This document shows, one piece after another, positions 27,574-35,969 of a stretch of DNA of 64,000 nt. The number at the start of each line of letters is the position of its first letter. The stretch's first letter is position 1. The DNA comes from Verrucomicrobiota bacterium. Lineage in GTDB: Bacteria; Verrucomicrobiota; Verrucomicrobiia; Opitutales; UBA953. Position numbers and translations under genes: made by a program. The notes under the pieces are model-generated. The model worked only from the letters and a program-made list of their open reading frames with translations. It made no database searches and was not told the origin of the DNA. The DNA lies in contig JAURLX010000004.1 of assembly GCA_030830965.1 (NCBI GenBank), positions 124,001 to 188,000 on the forward strand. Reading direction: 5' to 3'.

Positions 27574-28407
27574 GTGCGCCCCGCCCTGCTCCTTGCGCTG
27601 ATGTCCGTGGCGATGGTCGGCGGCGCCGAACCTTTCGAGGTCGCGCTCCGGACGAGATCCAAGGACGTGGCCGTCCGCGAGGCGCGGTCCGAGACCGGAC
27701 GCATCGAGCCGGCGCGCACCGCAGCCATCGTCTGCGACATGTGGGACACCCACACCTGCCCGGCCGCCGCCTCCAGGGTGGTCGAGATGGCGCCCCGGAT
27801 GGACCGGCTGTTGCGGGAACTACGCAGGCGCGGCGTGCTGATCATCCACTGCCCCAGCGGCACCATGAAGTTCTACGAAGGCACTCCGGCCAGAAAGCTG
27901 GCCCAGGCGGCCCCGAAAGCGACGACGCGGACACCCCTCGAGGGTTGGGTGAAACTGATTCCCGAACGTGAGGGCGCCCTGCCCATCGACGACAGCGACG
28001 GCGGCTGCGACGTGCCCCGGACCTGGAAGCCGGGCGACCCCTACCCCTGGACGCGCCAGATCGCCGCGATCGACGTGCTGCCGGGCGACGCCGTCACCGA
28101 CAGCCGCGAAGCCTACGACCTCATGATGGCGCAGGGGCGCGACACGGCGATCATCATGGGGGTGCACCTCAACATGTGCGTCCTCGGCCGCCCCTTCGGC
28201 ATCCGTCAGCTCGTCGCCCAAGGCGTGCGCACCGTGCTCGTACGCGACCTCACGGACACGATGTACAACCCAGCACAGGCTCCCCGAGTGAGTCATTTCG
28301 AAGGCACCCGGCTCATGATCGAGCACGTGGAGCGCCACTGGTGCCCGACGGTCGCCAGCTCCGAAATCCTGGGCGGGACGCCGTTCCGGTTCAGCGGAGA
28401 CCGCTGA
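27574..28407 (+). CDS. Secreted isochorismatase-like hydrolase
   Basis: A 277-residue protein with an N-terminal signal sequence (LLLALMSVAMVGGAEP) and an isochorismatase-type alpha/beta fold: AAIVCDMWDTHTC with the catalytic Asp, a GVLIIHCPSG strand, and GVHLNMCVLGRPFGIRQ carrying the nucleophile cysteine. Related enzymes hydrolyse isochorismate, nicotinamide, N-carbamoyl compounds or other amides and esters. Export out of the cytoplasm suggests an environmental substrate. GTG at 27574 gives the best signal peptide; ATG at 27601 would shorten it. The gene faces the VWA-domain gene, with only six bases between stops. Confidence 0.8.
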   Translation: MRPALLLALMSVAMVGGAEPFEVALRTRSKDVAVREARSETGRIEPARTAAIVCDMWDTHTCPAAASRVVEMAPRMDRLLRELRRRGVLIIHCPSGTMKFYEGTPARKLAQAAPKATTRTPLEGWVKLIPEREGALPIDDSDGGCDVPRTWKPGDPYPWTRQIAAIDVLPGDAVTDSREAYDLMMAQGRDTAIIMGVHLNMCVLGRPFGIRQLVAQGVRTVLVRDLTDTMYNPAQAPRVSHFEGTRLMIEHVERHWCPTVASSEILGGTPFRFSGDR

Positions 28408-28410
28408 ACC
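28388..28410. terminator. Candidate bidirectional hairpin between convergent genes
   Basis: GGTTCAGCGG (28388-28397), loop AGA and CCGCTGAACC (28401-28410) form a perfect 10-bp stem that contains the TGA of the isochorismatase gene and ends four bases before the stop of the facing gene. Neither strand has a T-run, so it is only a possible terminator or RNA end-protecting structure. Confidence 0.45.
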
Positions 28411-28413
28411 GTC

Positions 28414-29697
28414 TCAACGGACCGGCTTGACGGCGCCGGCTCCCTGCGAGACGCCCGGGGCCTTGGAGTCGCCCTTGCCGAGGTCGGCCGGATTGATCTT
28501 GGTGATGGCCCCGCCGGACGCCGTGGCGAGGGACTTGATGAAGGCACCCGGCTGGTTGCGCGTCGTGAACACGTAGAGCTTGGGGCCGTTGGCTTGGGGG
28601 GAGAAGGACTTGATCCAATCCTGCTCCCACTCCTTCTCCTGCGGCTTGCGGTTGTCCACGCCGCGTCCGACGCCGTAGTTGGTGTCGTCGGAGAACAGCA
28701 CGAGCGGCGTGGGCGCGAAGCCCCGCTCGGCCTTGACGCCCTTGACGCGAATCTGCGTCAGGCCGTAGTCGGCGAAGTCCGTGAAGACCACCAGCGCGTC
28801 GTACGTCTTCTCGTCGCGCATGATGTCGAGCCAGGCGCCGAGCCGTCCCGTCTTGAAGTGCTGGTCGTAGCGGGTGAGCATCGTCCGACCCTTGCCTGAA
28901 AGCGTCTTGGGGTCCGTGACCGGCTTCAGCGTCTTGCCGTCGGGGCGCTTGGTGTTGGTCTGCACCCCGCGGGCCGCCCGGGTCTTGCCCTTCATGAAAT
29001 CCTTGCCGCCCACGACGTCGCCGTCCTGGATCGTGATGGCGGGCTGTTCGTAGACGAAGACGTCGGCGTCCGGGAAGGACTTCCTGATCTCCGACTGCAC
29101 GGAGTCGAGGTAGTCGATGAGCGAGTCAGAGGAGTCGAAGTAGACCGCGATGCTCTGGGCGAAGACCTGGGCCCCCATCACGGGCTTGGCCACGAAGTTC
29201 CTGCCGCCGCCGACGCCCATGCCGCGTCCGGCACCGATGCCGCCGCCGGAGCCGCCGCCGAAGCCCTTGGAGGAGCCGCCGCCCATCATGCCCGAGATCA
29301 TCGAGGACATGGAGGCCGAAGGAGGAAGGTCAGGGAGGGCGATGGAAGCCGAGGCGCTCTTCGACGTGATACGGGACGTCGTCTTCGCCATGTTCTTGAC
29401 GTTCTTGGGCTGCACCTTGCGGGGCTGGTTGTTGACCTTCTCGCCGCCGGTGCCCCCGCCGGCGCCGGTCGCGAAAGTGTTGGGATCCTTCTTGGACTGC
29501 GTGGTGATCTCGGAGACCACCCAGATCGCGGCCAGAAGGACGAGCAGGCCGTGGACGGCCAGGGAGATCGTCAGCCCTTCACCGCCCAGCCGACGCCAGA
29601 ACGATCCGCGGGCGCGTACGGTCACGACGGGACCGGCGTTCTTGGACTCGGCCTCGGGAACTTCTTCGGGCGGGGGCGGGGGCGGGGTTTCGCTCAT
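28414..29697 (-). CDS. Membrane protein with TonB-like helix and von Willebrand factor A domain
   Basis: A 427-residue protein of unusual layout. It has a proline-rich acidic cytoplasmic start (PPPPPPEEVPEAE), then a single membrane helix at about 42-62 (LTISLAVHGLLVLLAAIWVV) with Ser45 and His49. The SxxxH spacing is that used by TonB to contact ExbB/ExbD. A Gly/Ser/Lys-rich periplasmic linker follows (about 65-170), then a VWA-type domain with a complete metal-ion adhesion site: D188-S-S-D-S192, a Thr at 272 (GRTMLT) and Asp307 in VVFTDFADYG. The domain is closest in plan to VWA proteins, but the combination is not one I recognise. ATG at 29697 was preferred to GTG at 29733. Confidence 0.65.
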   Translation of the reverse strand: MSETPPPPPPEEVPEAESKNAGPVVTVRARGSFWRRLGGEGLTISLAVHGLLVLLAAIWVVSEITTQSKKDPNTFATGAGGGTGGEKVNNQPRKVQPKNVKNMAKTTSRITSKSASASIALPDLPPSASMSSMISGMMGGGSSKGFGGGSGGGIGAGRGMGVGGGRNFVAKPVMGAQVFAQSIAVYFDSSDSLIDYLDSVQSEIRKSFPDADVFVYEQPAITIQDGDVVGGKDFMKGKTRAARGVQTNTKRPDGKTLKPVTDPKTLSGKGRTMLTRYDQHFKTGRLGAWLDIMRDEKTYDALVVFTDFADYGLTQIRVKGVKAERGFAPTPLVLFSDDTNYGVGRGVDNRKPQEKEWEQDWIKSFSPQANGPKLYVFTTRNQPGAFIKSLATASGGAITKINPADLGKGDSKAPGVSQGAGAVKPVR

Positions 29698-29823
29698 CGC
29701 AGCAGGGGAAACACCATCATTGAGCACGGCCACACACCATCAACCCCATTATGCCTCCGTGCTTCCATTAAAATGGGCTTGCGAGCCCCTGCACTTCCCC
29801 TCTTTGTGCTCGCTCCCACTGAT

Positions 29824-29901
29824 TGCAGGGTGGAGCAGCCCGGTTAGCTCGTCAGGCTCATAACCTGAAGGTCGTAGGTTCAAATCCTACCCCTGCACCC
29901 A
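29824..29901 (+). tRNA. tRNA-fMet (initiator, anticodon CAT)
   Basis: A complete cloverleaf. Acceptor TGCAGGG (29824-29830) pairs with CCCTGCA (29891-29897). The D-arm region GGAGCAGCCCGG then TTAGCTC, the anticodon loop CTCATAA and the T-arm GTAGG-TTCAAAT-CCTAC are present; discriminator C and CCA (29899-29901) are encoded. The GGTGGAGCAGCC start with A11, and AACCTGAAGGTCG, match bacterial initiator tRNA rather than the elongator. Two positions are atypical: U1 can pair with A72, and the usual three G-C pairs below the anticodon loop are reduced to two (A29-U41). Confidence 0.93.
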
Positions 29902-29952
29902 CTTTCAAAGCATTGAGAAACAGCGGGTTATGAGATGTGCGATGGATCCCGC

Positions 29953-29983
29953 TTGCATTCCGTGCGCCTATTAGCACGATAAT
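29953..29983 (+). promoter_or_regulatory. Candidate sigma-70 promoter for a small RNA
   Basis: TTGCAT (29953-29958) and GATAAT (29978-29983) resemble -35 and -10 elements with a 19-base spacer, longer than the ideal 17. They lie in a conspicuously AT-rich patch between the initiator tRNA and the bidirectional terminator, where no open reading frame is convincing. Confidence 0.4.
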
Positions 29984-29989
29984 GAGAGT

Positions 29990-30079
29990 TAAATTTGTCC
30001 TACGGGACAATGGGGTAAGTAAGATAAAGCAGTAAAAAACAGGCGGCTTGCATAGGGGTATGCAAGCCGCCTCCTTTTT
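29990..30079 (+). ncRNA. Candidate small RNA of about 90 nt
   Basis: Downstream of a promoter-like pair and ending at a strong terminator is a stretch with no plausible gene. It contains the hairpin TTGTCC-TACG-GGACAA (29995-30010), which closes with an extra-stable C(UACG)G tetraloop. An A-rich single-stranded stretch (about 30017-30040) follows, then the terminator hairpin. The order (promoter, tetraloop hairpin, unpaired A-rich segment, terminator) is that of many bacterial small RNAs. It resembles no family I know. It could instead be the trailer of the tRNA transcript. Confidence 0.4.
30041..30079. terminator. Bidirectional terminator between the tRNA/sRNA and the pilus operon
   Basis: AGGCGGCTTGCAT (30041-30053), loop AGGGGT and ATGCAAGCCGCCT (30060-30072) form a perfect 13-bp stem. 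On the plus strand it is followed by CCTTTTT. On the minus strand the sequence past the stem is GTTTTTTAC. It can therefore end both the plus-strand transcript and the convergent pilus operon, whose last stop is at 30113. Confidence 0.9.
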
Positions 30080-30112
30080 ATGGGGTCGCGCACGGCCCCG
30101 TGCCCGAGCGGA

Positions 30113-31360
30113 TCAACCTCCGCCGGTCATCTTGGAGATGAGCGCGATAAGCGGCAGGAACATCGCGAGCACGATGGTGCCGACCACGACGGCCAGGAAG
30201 ACGATGAGGACGGGCTCGATGATCGAGGTGAGCGCGGTGACGGCGTTGTCGACCTCCTCGTCGTAGATGTCCGCGACACGGTTGAGCATCTCCGGCAGCT
30301 GGCCGGTCTCCTCGCCGACCTGGATCATCGAGGTGACCATCTGAGGGAACACGCCCGACTGCTCCAGCGGGACCGAGAGGGGCTCGCCGTCGCGCACGCG
30401 GTCATGCACGCGTTCGAGTGACTTCGCGATGACGACGTTGTCGAGCGTGTCTCGGGTGATGGAGATGGACTGGAGGATGGGGACGCCCGAGGCCATGAGC
30501 GTGCCGAACGTGCGCGCGAAGCGGGAGACCGAGACGATCTGGACGAAGGCCCCCACCTTGGGCAGACGGAAGATCATGCGGTCGAAGAGCGACTTGCCCT
30601 TGGCCGTGGCGAGCCAGTACTTGAGGCCGAACCAGAGGCCCGCGACGAGCACCGGGGTGACGAACCAGTATTCGGTGAGGGCCTTCGAGATGCCCACCAC
30701 GAACTGCGTGAGCGGGGGCATCTGCGTCTTCTGCCCGTCGAGCAGTTTCTGGAACGAAGGCACCACCTTCACCATCAGGATGTACACGATGATGATGGCG
30801 ACCGAGAGCACGACGCCCGGGTAGACCATCGCGGACTTCACTTTCTTCTGGATACGGGACGCCTTCTCCCGGAACCTGGCCAGACGGTCGAGGACCTTGT
30901 CCAGGACGCCGCCGGCCTCGCCGGCCCGGATCATGTTGACGAAGAGCTTGTCGAAGACCTTGGGGTGGGACTGCAGCGCCTCGGAGAGGTTGTTGCCCTG
31001 CGCGACGCTCTCGGCGACGTTGGTCAGGATGTCCTTGAACGCCAGGTTGCGCTCCTGCCTGGCGATGAGCTCGAGTCCGCGCAGGAGGGGGAGGCCGGCC
31101 GTAATCAGCGTGGCCAGCTGACGGGTCATGACGGTCACGTCGTCCTGGGTGACCTTCGATCGGAAGCCGAAGCCTCCCTTCTTGGCGCGGGGGGCCGAGG
31201 CGGGCGTTGCCGGCTTGGAGCCGCCCTCGGCGGCGAGGGCGGTGACCATCAGTCCGCGCGCCATGAGCTTCTGGCGGGCCTGCGCCTCATCGGGCGCGCT
31301 GATGGAGCCGCCCGTCTGGGCGCCGTTCTTGTCGATGGCGGTGTACTTGTAGTCGGGCAT
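30113..31360 (-). CDS. pilC: Type IV pilus / type II secretion inner-membrane platform protein (PilC/GspF)
   Basis: A polytopic platform protein that couples the cytoplasmic ATPases to pilin assembly. The 415-residue length is normal. The N-terminal leader domain MPDYKYTAIDKNGAQTGGSI is typical of PilC/GspF. Two T2SSF repeats follow, with MTRQLATLITAGLPLLRGLE and FARTFGTLMASGVPILQSI, and helices near VVLSVAIIIVYILMVKVV, FVTPVLVAGLWFGLKYW and IEPVLIVFLAVVVGTIVLAMF. It is the last gene of a four-gene operon with two PilB/GspE-type ATPases and PilT. A bidirectional terminator follows. Confidence 0.93.
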   Translation of the reverse strand: MPDYKYTAIDKNGAQTGGSISAPDEAQARQKLMARGLMVTALAAEGGSKPATPASAPRAKKGGFGFRSKVTQDDVTVMTRQLATLITAGLPLLRGLELIARQERNLAFKDILTNVAESVAQGNNLSEALQSHPKVFDKLFVNMIRAGEAGGVLDKVLDRLARFREKASRIQKKVKSAMVYPGVVLSVAIIIVYILMVKVVPSFQKLLDGQKTQMPPLTQFVVGISKALTEYWFVTPVLVAGLWFGLKYWLATAKGKSLFDRMIFRLPKVGAFVQIVSVSRFARTFGTLMASGVPILQSISITRDTLDNVVIAKSLERVHDRVRDGEPLSVPLEQSGVFPQMVTSMIQVGEETGQLPEMLNRVADIYDEEVDNAVTALTSIIEPVLIVFLAVVVGTIVLAMFLPLIALISKMTGGG

Positions 31361-31378
31361 GGTCGTTCGGTGAGAGTG

Positions 31379-33058
31379 TCAGGTGTATTTGAGGACTTCC
31401 TCGATGGTGGTGTGTCCGTCGAAGATGCAGCGCAGCCCGTCCTCGCGGAGCGGACGCATGCCAGACTCGACGGACTTCTGCTTGAGGACGAGGGTGGGCG
31501 CCTTCTGGGTGATGAGCGTGCGGATGCCGTCGTTGATCGGCATCAGCTCGAACAGGCCCTGCCGTCCGCGGTAGCCCGAGCGGTTGCAGTCCGGGCAGCC
31601 CTTGCCGAAGAAGAACTCCTTGCCCGAGATCTCGAGCGCGTCGACGTCGAGCATGGCCACGACCTCCTTGTCAGGTTCGTACGCGGTCTTGCAGGACCGG
31701 CAGATGCGGCGCAGCAGGCGCTGTGCGAGCACGCCCTCGAGCGAGGCGGAGATCAGGAACGGCTCCAGGCCCATGTCGATCAGTCGGGTCACGGCGCCGG
31801 GGGCGTCGTTGGTGTGGAGGGTGGAGAGCACGACGTGGCCGGTAAGGGAGGCCTGCACCGCGATCTGGGCGGTCTCCAGGTCGCGGATTTCGCCCACCAT
31901 GATGGTGTCGGGGTCCTGACGGAGGAAGGAGCGTAGCGCGGCGGCGAAGGTGAGCCCGACCTGGTGGTTGATCGGGACCTGCATGATGCCCTCGACCTCG
32001 TATTCGACGGGGTCCTCGGCGGTGAGGATCTTGATGTCCTCGGTGTTCACCTCGCGCAGCGCCGAGTAGAGGGTGGTGGTCTTGCCGGAGCCGGTCGGGC
32101 CGGTGACGATGAAGATCCCGTTGGGGCGGTTCACCATCGTGCGGATGCCGTCCTTGATGTCATCCTGCATCGAGAGCGCGTCCAGGCTCAGGTTGACCAC
32201 GGACTTGTCGAGGATTCGGAGCACGACGGACTCGCCGAACTGGGTGGGCAGGGTGGAGACGCGGAGGTCGATCGCGCGGCCACCTATGGTGGTCTTGATG
32301 CGGCCGTCCTGCGGCACGCGGCGTTCGGCGATGTTGAGCGCGGAGAGCACCTTGACGCGGGCGATGACAGCGGGCGCCAGGTTCTTGGGCGGAGGCGCCA
32401 TCTCGTAGAGCGAACCGTCGATGCGGTAACGGATGCGGAACTGATCCTCGAACGGCTCGAAGTGGATGTCCGAGGCCTTGGCCTTGACGGCCTCCTGGAG
32501 CACCAGGTCGACGAAGCGGATGATCGGCGCCTGGCTGGCGGCGGTGGCGACATCCTCCTCGCCCTGGGACACGTCGGACTGCTCGATCTCGCCGAGGAGG
32601 TCCTCCATCGAGGAGGCAGAGGGCTCCCCGTAGGCACGGATGACCGCGCTGTCCACCTGGTCGGGGTCGGCGACGGCGAACTCGACGTCGCGCTGGAGGA
32701 TGAACGTGAGCTCGCCGACGGCGGCCGAGTTGAAGGGATCCTTGGCGACGAGCACGACCTTGCCGGCGTCGTCGGCGACGGGCACGGCGACGTACTTGTG
32801 GGCCTGGGCGGGCTTCAGCAGCCGGATGACGTCGGAACCCGGGTCGGTCGGCACGGCGGAGTAGTACTGGACCTGGAGATGGTCGGCGACCGCCTGCAGG
32901 AGCGTGGGGCGGTCGGCTAGGCCGGCGTCCAGCAGCGCGGCGGTGAAGGACTTGCCGGTCGTCGCGTGGGACTCCCAGAGCTCGTCGGCCTGGGCGGCGT
33001 CGACGAGCCCGGCCTCGAGGGCGATGTCGCGGATGATGTCGCTGTGTTCGTCGAACAT
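31379..33058 (-). CDS. pilB: PilB/GspE-family assembly ATPase (downstream copy)
   Basis: A 559-residue AAA-type secretion ATPase powering pilus or pseudopilus assembly. It has an N-terminal MshEN/T2SSE-N domain ([29 protein letters not shown] region), Walker [16 protein letters not shown], the Asp box, Walker B with the catalytic Glu ([17 protein letters not shown]), His box [16 protein letters not shown], and a tetra-cysteine zinc site (CRSC and CPDC). The ATG at 33058 was chosen because the upstream extension runs into pilT and is rich in Pro/Arg. pilT ends five bases before it. A second, different copy lies upstream of pilT. Confidence 0.92.
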   Translation of the reverse strand: MFDEHSDIIRDIALEAGLVDAAQADELWESHATTGKSFTAALLDAGLADRPTLLQAVADHLQVQYYSAVPTDPGSDVIRLLKPAQAHKYVAVPVADDAGKVVLVAKDPFNSAAVGELTFILQRDVEFAVADPDQVDSAVIRAYGEPSASSMEDLLGEIEQSDVSQGEEDVATAASQAPIIRFVDLVLQEAVKAKASDIHFEPFEDQFRIRYRIDGSLYEMAPPPKNLAPAVIARVKVLSALNIAERRVPQDGRIKTTIGGRAIDLRVSTLPTQFGESVVLRILDKSVVNLSLDALSMQDDIKDGIRTMVNRPNGIFIVTGPTGSGKTTTLYSALREVNTEDIKILTAEDPVEYEVEGIMQVPINHQVGLTFAAALRSFLRQDPDTIMVGEIRDLETAQIAVQASLTGHVVLSTLHTNDAPGAVTRLIDMGLEPFLISASLEGVLAQRLLRRICRSCKTAYEPDKEVVAMLDVDALEISGKEFFFGKGCPDCNRSGYRGRQGLFELMPINDGIRTLITQKAPTLVLKQKSVESGMRPLREDGLRCIFDGHTTIEEVLKYT

Positions 33059-33063
33059 GGAGG

Positions 33064-34134
33064 TCAGTTTTCGGCGGGGCCGCGGAGCCGGGCGCGGATC
33101 GCCTCGGGGTCCTGGCAATAGTTGTAGATCTCCTCCTCCTCGATGACGCCGCTCGCGTGCAGGGCGAGAAGGTCGTTGTCGAGGGAGCGCATGCCGCGGG
33201 CGGCGCCGGTCTCGATGTCGGAGGCAATCTGGAAGGTCTTCTTGTCGCGGATCTTGGCGGCGACGCCGACAGTGTTGATGAGGATCTCGAAGGCGGCGAT
33301 GCGGCCGTCCTCCTTGGTGTGCAGCAGGCTCTGGGAGATGACCATGCTCAGGGAGGAGGCGAGCTGGACCTGCACCTGGTCGCGGCTGCCGGTGGGGAAC
33401 GCGTCGACGATGCGCTCGATGGTGCGGGCGGCGCCGGAGGTGTGGAGGGTGCCGAGCACGAGGTGCCCGGTCTCCGCCGCGGTCAGGGCCGCCTCGATCG
33501 TCTCCAGGTCGCGCATCTCACCGATGAGGATGACGTCCGGATCCTGGCGCAACGCCGCCCGGACGCCCTCGGCGAAGGAAGGCATGTCGGGCCCGACCTC
33601 GCGCTGCGTGACCGTGCACTTCTTGTGGGCGTGGGTGTACTCGATGGGATCCTCGAGGGTGATGATGTGGCCCGACTCGTTGGCGTTGATCCAGTCGATC
33701 ATCGAGGCGAGCGTGGTGGACTTGCCGGAGCCGGTCGGGCCCGTCACGAGCACGAGCCCGCGGGCCCGGCGCAGCTGGTCCTTGATGACCGGCGGGAGCC
33801 GGAGCTGCTCAAGGCTGAACATGCGCGTGGGCAGGAGCCGCAGGACGAGACCCGTCTCGCCACAGGCGCGGAACACGTTGCAGCGGAGGCGGCCCTTCTT
33901 CTGGAAGGCGAAGGCGAAGTCGCACCCCCCCTCCTTGGCCAGGCGTTCCTTGAGGTGGGCGGGGACGATCTTCCCGGCGAGCGCGTCCGTATCGGCGGCC
34001 GAAAGCGAGGGGCCGTCGAGCGGCAAGATGTCGCCGTTGATGCGCAGCGACGGCGGCCGGCCGACGTGCAAGTGCAGGTCCGACGCGCCCTCGTCGAGCA
34101 TCGCCTCCAGCAGCTGGTCGAGTTCGTAGGCCAT
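33064..34134 (-). CDS. pilT: Type IV pilus twitching motility / retraction ATPase PilT
   Basis: A 356-residue hexameric ATPase that retracts type IV pili. The N-terminal PAS-like domain begins [36 protein letters not shown]. Walker [20 protein letters not shown], Walker [21 protein letters not shown] and the His box [19 protein letters not shown] are intact. It lacks the N-terminal MshEN domain and zinc site of the flanking PilB proteins, as expected for PilT. Its presence argues that the cluster makes a retractile type IV pilus rather than only a type II secretion system. Confidence 0.93.
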   Translation of the reverse strand: MAYELDQLLEAMLDEGASDLHLHVGRPPSLRINGDILPLDGPSLSAADTDALAGKIVPAHLKERLAKEGGCDFAFAFQKKGRLRCNVFRACGETGLVLRLLPTRMFSLEQLRLPPVIKDQLRRARGLVLVTGPTGSGKSTTLASMIDWINANESGHIITLEDPIEYTHAHKKCTVTQREVGPDMPSFAEGVRAALRQDPDVILIGEMRDLETIEAALTAAETGHLVLGTLHTSGAARTIERIVDAFPTGSRDQVQVQLASSLSMVISQSLLHTKEDGRIAAFEILINTVGVAAKIRDKKTFQIASDIETGAARGMRSLDNDLLALHASGVIEEEEIYNYCQDPEAIRARLRGPAEN

Positions 34135-34137
34135 GGT

Positions 34138-35853
34138 TCAGAGCACGTCGTCGGCCACGGTGGCCCCGACGACCTCCTCGACGGTGGTCATGCCGGAGAG
34201 GATCTTGCGCATGCCGTCCTCGCGCATGGTGCGCATGCCGGCCTCGCGCGCCTTGCGGCGGAGGTCGACCAGGGTGGCCCCGGAGTAGATCATCTCCTGG
34301 ATCTCCTCGGTGATGACGAAGAGCTCGAAGACGCCCCGGCGTCCCTTGTAGCCGCGTTCGCCGCATTTGGCGCAGCCGGCGCCCTTCATGGGCGTCGCGC
34401 CGGCCAGGTCCTTCTCCGAGAGGCCCACGGACATGAGCTCCTTGGCGGTCGGCGCGTGCGGCTGGGCGCAGTTCTGGCAGACGCGACGCACGAGGCGCTG
34501 GGCGAGCGCGCCACGGAGGGCCGCGGAGACGAGGAAGGGCTTCACGCCGATGTCGACGAGACGGGTGACGGCGGAGACGGAGTCGTTGGTGTGGAGGGTC
34601 GAGAACACCATGTGTCCGGTGAGCGCCGCGTTGATCGCGATCTCGGCCGTCTCAAGGTCGCGAATCTCACCGATCATCACGACGTTGGGCGCCTGCCGAA
34701 GCATGGCGCGGAGGGCGGCGGCGAAGGTCATGCCGACGTCGCGCTTCACCTGCACCTGGTTGATGCCCGCCATCTGGTACTCGACGGGATCCTCGACGGT
34801 GATGATCTTCCGGTCCGGCTTGTTGATGTAGTTGAGGGCCGAGTAGAGGGTGGTCGACTTGCCCGAACCGGTGGGGCCGGTGACGAGGAAGACGCCGTCG
34901 GACCCTCCGATGAGGGTCTGGAACTTGGCCTGATCGTCCGCGAAGAAGCCGAGCTCGGGAAGGCCGAGGCGGAGTCCCTCCTTGTCGAGGATTCGCATGA
35001 CGATGGACTCACCGTAGACGGTCGGAAGGACGGAGACGCGGAGGTCGATGTCCCGCCCGCCGGTGCGGGCCTGGATGCGTCCGTCCTGGGGAATCCGCTT
35101 CTCGGCCAGGGAGACGTCGGCCATGAGCTTCAGGCGGGAGATGACCGAGGGCTGGAGCCGCTTGGGCGGTCCTTTCATCTCCTGCAGCACCCCGTCGACG
35201 CGGAAACGCACGCGGAAGCGCTTCTCCAGGGGCTCGAGATGGATGTCCGACGCCTTGCGGCGGATGGCGTCGACGATGAGCGAGTTGACGTAACGGATGA
35301 TGGGCGCGTCGTCCTCCTTGACGTCGCCCCCCTGCGGCAGCTCGACCGAGACGCCGTCCTCGCTCTTGCCGAAGACCTGCTCGTAGGAGACGTTGACCTG
35401 GCCGCTGCTGTAGCAGCGTTCGATGGCGGAGCGCAGCTCGTCCAGCGGTGCCAGCTTGGGGTGCAGGGTCAGCTTCAGGATGCGCGAAAGGGTGTCGAGG
35501 GTCTCGGTGTCGAGAGGGTCCGCGATGGCGACCAGCAGCTCGACGCCGTCCATCTGCAGCGGCAGGAGGCCGTGGCGCTCGGCCTGCTCACGCCCCACGA
35601 GCTTGAGCAGCTCCTCGGCCGGGGCGACCTGGGAGACGTCGACGACCTCCATGTCGAACTCGGCGCCCAGGGCGTGGGTGATGTCCTGCCAGGTCACCTT
35701 CTTGTCAGCCACGAGCTGATCGAGGGCCGCGGTGTCGGGGTTCTGCCCCTCCTTGAGCTCCCCGAGGGCGGCGCGGGCTTCGGCCACCGTCTGGGGGGTG
35801 ACCAGGCCCTTGTCCTGAATCAGTTGGATGACGAAGTCGTCGGCGGTCGTCAC
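34138..35853 (-). CDS. pilB: PilB/GspE-family assembly ATPase (upstream copy)
   Basis: A 571-residue secretion ATPase, first gene of the operon. It has an N-terminal MshEN-like domain (VIQLIQDKGLVTPQTVAEARAALGE region), Walker [17 protein letters not shown], Walker [20 protein letters not shown], His box STLHTNDSVSAVTRLVDIG and a tetra-cysteine zinc site (CQNC and CAKC). It is about as long as the other copy but clearly diverged, so the two may serve distinct machines, for example pilus and type II secretion. The start is GTG at 35853; GGGA lies about 11 bases upstream. The three following genes are 3, 5 and 18 bases apart. Confidence 0.92.
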   Translation of the reverse strand: MTTADDFVIQLIQDKGLVTPQTVAEARAALGELKEGQNPDTAALDQLVADKKVTWQDITHALGAEFDMEVVDVSQVAPAEELLKLVGREQAERHGLLPLQMDGVELLVAIADPLDTETLDTLSRILKLTLHPKLAPLDELRSAIERCYSSGQVNVSYEQVFGKSEDGVSVELPQGGDVKEDDAPIIRYVNSLIVDAIRRKASDIHLEPLEKRFRVRFRVDGVLQEMKGPPKRLQPSVISRLKLMADVSLAEKRIPQDGRIQARTGGRDIDLRVSVLPTVYGESIVMRILDKEGLRLGLPELGFFADDQAKFQTLIGGSDGVFLVTGPTGSGKSTTLYSALNYINKPDRKIITVEDPVEYQMAGINQVQVKRDVGMTFAAALRAMLRQAPNVVMIGEIRDLETAEIAINAALTGHMVFSTLHTNDSVSAVTRLVDIGVKPFLVSAALRGALAQRLVRRVCQNCAQPHAPTAKELMSVGLSEKDLAGATPMKGAGCAKCGERGYKGRRGVFELFVITEEIQEMIYSGATLVDLRRKAREAGMRTMREDGMRKILSGMTTVEEVVGATVADDVL

Positions 35854-35890
35854 AGGTGTTGTTCCCGGGATGTGAAAAGTGGGGTTGAAT

Positions 35891-35910
35891 CGTCTCCTTG
35901 GGGGGAGACG
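35891..35910 (-). promoter_or_regulatory. Leader hairpin of the pilus operon
   Basis: CGTCTCC (35891-35897), a six-base loop and GGAGACG (35904-35910) form a 7-bp hairpin 38 bases upstream of the pilB GTG, beside an AT-rich stretch (about 35914-35932) that could hold a promoter. Its place in the 5' leader suggests a regulatory or stabilising role. Neither strand shows a T-run next to it, so it is not a terminator. Confidence 0.4.
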
Positions 35911-35969
35911 GTTGGAAAAAATACGCTAAATCCGACCCCTGATGCGGCAACCGCAAAGTATCCCCATGC

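Noticed and set aside
29902-30040. Possible integration site next to a tRNA gene
   Set aside because: No duplicate of the tRNA 3' end, no integrase and no mobile genes nearby; only an AT-rich patch.
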